From: Bacillota bacterium | Lineage (GTDB): Bacteria > Bacillota > Limnochordia > DTU087 > JAAYGB01 | Direction of reading: 5' to 3' | Assembly (NCBI GenBank): GCA_012727955.1 | Contig: JAAYGB010000023.1 | Coordinates: 43,198 to 107,197, forward strand | Length of the DNA stretch: 64,000 nt | Shown here: positions 61,673-64,000 of the stretch, in pieces | How positions within the stretch are numbered: position 1 is the stretch's first letter | Layout of the letters: each line of letters starts with the position of its first letter | Position numbers and translations under genes: made by a program | The notes under the pieces: generated by a model | What the model saw: only the letters and a program-made list of their open reading frames with translations | What the model was told of the DNA's origin: nothing | Database searches by the model: none

Positions 61673-62563
61673 ATGAACAAGTGGATGAATCTGTTTCTCT
61701 GGATCAGGGCCAATGTCTTTGTGCATTTACCCTACGGGCTTGTGCTCAAGGTGGGCAAAGTTCTGGGTTGGCTCTTGTACCATGGTCTAAAGAGTCGACG
61801 CCAAGTAGCTGAAAGTAACATCAAAAAGGCTTTGCAGCTTGGTTCCGATGAGGCGAGGAAACTGGCCCGCAGCTGTTTTACTCACCTGGGCCTTACCACA
61901 GCAGAAATCCTGCTGATTCCCAGGGTCACTAAGAAATTTGTCCATCGGCATGTTGAAATCGAGGGCATCGAGCATTTAGAACAGGCTCTGGCAGAGGGAA
62001 AGGGAGTAGTGGTCTTCACCGGTCATTTTGGCAATTGGGAGCTGATGGGGGCAGTCGTGGCTAGCTTGGGCTATCCTGTGGATGCAGTAGCCCGCAAGCA
62101 GAATAGTTCGGGGGCAGACGAGTTCATGGCTGAAGTTCGACGCCAATACGGCCTTCGGATTCACGAGCGTGGTTTTTCCCTGCGAGCAGCCTTTCGGGCC
62201 TTGAAGCAGGGACGGATGTTGGCCCTGTTGGCGGACCAGGATGCCAGAGGCAGGGGATGGTTTGTCGACTTTTTCAATCAGCCTTCGTCGACCTTTTCTG
62301 GACCGGTGCAGCTGGCCCAGCGCTTGGGAGCTCCGATCGTGCCCGCCTTTTTCGTTCGCACTGGTCGTCCCGGTTACAGACTGGTATTTTGTCCACCGCG
62401 ACAGGTTGCGCCCGATGCTTCGATTGAGGAGATGCAGAACCAGCTGCAAGAGTTGACTACAACCCTAGAGGATACTATTCGCCAGTATCCAGAGCAGTGG
62501 TTCTGGATCCATCGCCGGTGGAAGACAAAGCCGCTCTCCGCAGAGGAATCGAGGGAAACATAG
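61673..62563 (+). CDS. Lipid A biosynthesis acyltransferase (LpxL/HtrB family)
   Basis: 296 residues. An N-terminal hydrophobic segment is followed by the acyltransferase motif FTGHFGNWELMG (His-x4-Glu, about 117-128), KQGRMLALLADQDARGRG and IVPAFFVRTGRPGYRLVF; the end WFWIHRRWKTKP is typical. It adds a secondary acyl chain to Kdo-lipid A or, in other members, to phosphatidylinositol mannosides. The surrounding Kdo genes support the first. ATG after GAGGAATTT. Confidence 0.93.
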   Translation: MNKWMNLFLWIRANVFVHLPYGLVLKVGKVLGWLLYHGLKSRRQVAESNIKKALQLGSDEARKLARSCFTHLGLTTAEILLIPRVTKKFVHRHVEIEGIEHLEQALAEGKGVVVFTGHFGNWELMGAVVASLGYPVDAVARKQNSSGADEFMAEVRRQYGLRIHERGFSLRAAFRALKQGRMLALLADQDARGRGWFVDFFNQPSSTFSGPVQLAQRLGAPIVPAFFVRTGRPGYRLVFCPPRQVAPDASIEEMQNQLQELTTTLEDTIRQYPEQWFWIHRRWKTKPLSAEESRET

Positions 62564-62618
62564 AAGGAGTTTTCTCTAGTACTTGCCTTGTGCAGTGATG
62601 TAGAAAGGTAGGAATCTT

Positions 62619-63821
62619 ATGCAACAACGGACCCTTGATATTTTGGATAAGGTTTTGTATGGACTGATCATTGCTTTGTTTGTTGTAATTCCTTTTTCAG
62701 AAGCCGGTATTAACATCTTTGCAGGACTGATTCTGATTGTTCTTGTTGCGACTTTTGTCATCACCCGTAGTGTCAGGGGCCTCGATCGGGGTATCTGGCA
62801 ACCTATCCTGGCCCTATTGATTGCAGGACTTCTCTCGCTGTTCTTTGCAGCTGACAAAGGAAGGGGTCTGCACAAATTTCTTAGCCCCTTGGTTAAGTAT
62901 GTGACGGTGTTTGTGGCTGTAGCATTGACGGCACGGACCGACTCACGGCGGCGATGGCTGACTGCAATCATGCTGGTTACTGGTCTTATCTCAGCCGGAT
63001 ACGGAATTTATCAGTATGGCTGGCTCTCGATCCGACGAGTGTATTCGTTTTCCTATAATCCCAATGTTGTTGCAGGATATTTTGCTGTACTCACAGCACT
63101 GAGTGTGGGATTACTGACCGGTGTCAAGAGTCGGTTGTGGCAGTTCGTTTTCTCTTGTACCACGTTGCTAGGGCTTGGTGCAACTGTGGTAACTTTTTCT
63201 CGGGGTGCTATTATCGGATTAGTGGCATCTGGATTTGTCCTGTTCACGATGCTTATGAGCAAAGCCAAGAACAAGAAAGCGGTGCTAGTAGTTAGCTTAA
63301 TCATTTGTGTTGTACTGGTTGCACTCACCCCCGACATGTTATTTCAGCGTTTCCGGCAGATCGCTGATCTCGAAAACAGTTCCAATCGGCAACGAATTCT
63401 ACTGTGGCAAACAGCCTGGGATATGTTTCTCGATAGCCCAATAGTGGGTCAAGGGCCTGGGGGATTTTCTGCTCAATATGAGAAGTTTCGCTTGCCTGGT
63501 GCCGGAGATTTCGTGAGTGCCCACAGTGTATTCCTTCAGGTTCTTGCGGAATTGGGCTTGCTGGGTTTTGGTGCTTGTCTTTGGTTAGGCGTATTGATAT
63601 GTAGGGTGATCTATGCGCAGCTTAGCACGTCAGATCAGGACTTAGAATTCGGGATTTCTCTAGGTACCCTACTCGCTGCTGTAACTGTCCTGATTCATGG
63701 GCTGGTTGATACCGCCTTCTTACGTACTTTAGTGGGAACGTCCATGTGTTGCCTAGCTGGACTAGCATATTCCATCGGTTTGCATCACAAAGACGAGAGT
63801 AGCGAAACAGTGAGTCCATAG
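62619..63821 (+). CDS. O-antigen ligase family protein (WaaL-type)
   Basis: 400 residues with about 11 membrane helices and the Wzy_C/WaaL domain: FSYNPNVVAGYFAVLTALSV, VTFSRGAIIG, and the large periplasmic loop with SNRQRILLWQTAWDMFLDSP then GQGPGGFSAQY and AHSVFLQVLAELGLLGF. The conserved Arg and His residues of the loop are present. It would join a polymer to the lipid A-core outside the cytoplasmic membrane. In-frame start ATG 62619, AAAGGTAGG site. Confidence 0.9.
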   Translation: MQQRTLDILDKVLYGLIIALFVVIPFSEAGINIFAGLILIVLVATFVITRSVRGLDRGIWQPILALLIAGLLSLFFAADKGRGLHKFLSPLVKYVTVFVAVALTARTDSRRRWLTAIMLVTGLISAGYGIYQYGWLSIRRVYSFSYNPNVVAGYFAVLTALSVGLLTGVKSRLWQFVFSCTTLLGLGATVVTFSRGAIIGLVASGFVLFTMLMSKAKNKKAVLVVSLIICVVLVALTPDMLFQRFRQIADLENSSNRQRILLWQTAWDMFLDSPIVGQGPGGFSAQYEKFRLPGAGDFVSAHSVFLQVLAELGLLGFGACLWLGVLICRVIYAQLSTSDQDLEFGISLGTLLAAVTVLIHGLVDTAFLRTLVGTSMCCLAGLAYSIGLHHKDESSETVSP

Positions 63822-63860
63822 CGTAAGTCACGGGTCGAATTCTCCTTTCACTGCTACACA

Positions 63861-64000
63861 CCGTTGGATCAGAGGAGGAAGTGTGGGTATTGGGACCTGT
63901 TTCTGCGTCCTGTCATTGACTTTCTGAAGTTCTATGTACTGAAGGGTGGCGTGTTTGACGGGATTCCAGGATTGGTCTTTGCTGGGGTCCATGCCCATTA
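63861..64000 (+). pseudogene. C-terminal fragment of a GT2-type glycosyltransferase (partial, window edge)
   Basis: In the same frame as the preceding ligase, after its stop, the translation reads YWDLFLRPVIDFLKFYVLKG then GVFDGIPGLVFAGVHAHY to the window edge. This matches the C-terminal membrane-associated end of GT2 core glycosyltransferases of the WaaE type. No N-terminal catalytic part exists upstream: the frame is closed by the ligase stop 40 bases before, and only TTG 63864 could start it. I read it as a leftover of a glycosyltransferase gene, though the rest lies outside the window. Confidence 0.5.

Overview
The window reads as a bacterial chromosome segment of moderate GC content from a Gram-positive lineage that keeps an outer membrane. 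Ribosome binding sites are strong (GGAGG-like), many starts are GTG or TTG, and the gene content (HisJ-type PHP phosphatase, DUF134/NifX-like/NBP35 trio, c-di-AMP riboswitch, hybrid cluster protein) is typical of Bacillota. A Kdo, heptose and lipid A gene set at the right end indicates a diderm cell. Negativicutes, Halanaerobiales or Limnochordia are possible sources; Limnochordia-like is my guess, not a demonstrated placement. No tRNA, rRNA, CRISPR array, complete insertion sequence or prophage was seen.

Layout. 1-9.2 kb: a SNF2 helicase with its SWIM partner (minus), a histidinol-phosphatase, a radical SAM protein, two GNAT acetyltransferases, a sulfatase and a GNAT pseudogene broken by about four frameshifts. 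9.3-18.7 kb: a sigma-A promoter, a c-di-AMP (ydaO-yuaA class) riboswitch and terminator, a SulP anion transporter, and a nine-gene Mrp-type Na+/H+ antiporter set in the order of the archaeal membrane-bound hydrogenase (Mbh) ion module, with three large antiporter-like subunits and no hydrogenase genes. This is the most striking unit. 19.1-28.6 kb: MFS transporter, GNAT, uracil-DNA-glycosylase-like protein, chemoreceptor, AAC(3)-family protein, HIT protein, tartrate/isopropylmalate-type dehydrogenase and a MerR-ABC exporter operon.

28.9-37.7 kb: a Phd-like/Uma2 fusion, MurG, a DUF134-NifX-like-NBP35 operon with a paired palindromic operator at its promoter, a polysaccharide deacetylase, a GNAT, a frameshifted small ORF, an IlvD/Edd dehydratase and a D,D-carboxypeptidase. 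37.8-46.6 kb: sugar-related genes (DUF1861 propeller, ManD-type dehydratase, SDR, GH3 beta-glucosidase) plus a GNAT, a DUF3298-type protein and two small P-loop kinases. 46.7-53.2 kb: LysM-M14 peptidase, a UPF0016 cation transporter split by an in-frame TAA, hybrid cluster protein behind an FNR-like site, a secreted protein of unknown function, a membrane protein and an MGMT-family protein.

53.4-64 kb: one long plus-strand run for the lipopolysaccharide inner region: gmhB, heptose kinase, heptose adenylyltransferase, msbA, lpxK, kdsB, kdsA, kdsD, kdsC, lpxL-like acyltransferase and an O-antigen ligase, ending in a glycosyltransferase C-terminal fragment. The genes act in sequence: ADP-heptose and CMP-Kdo precursors, lipid A phosphorylation and acylation, flipping by MsbA, then polymer ligation. 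All calls come from reading the sequence and translations; no database search was run.
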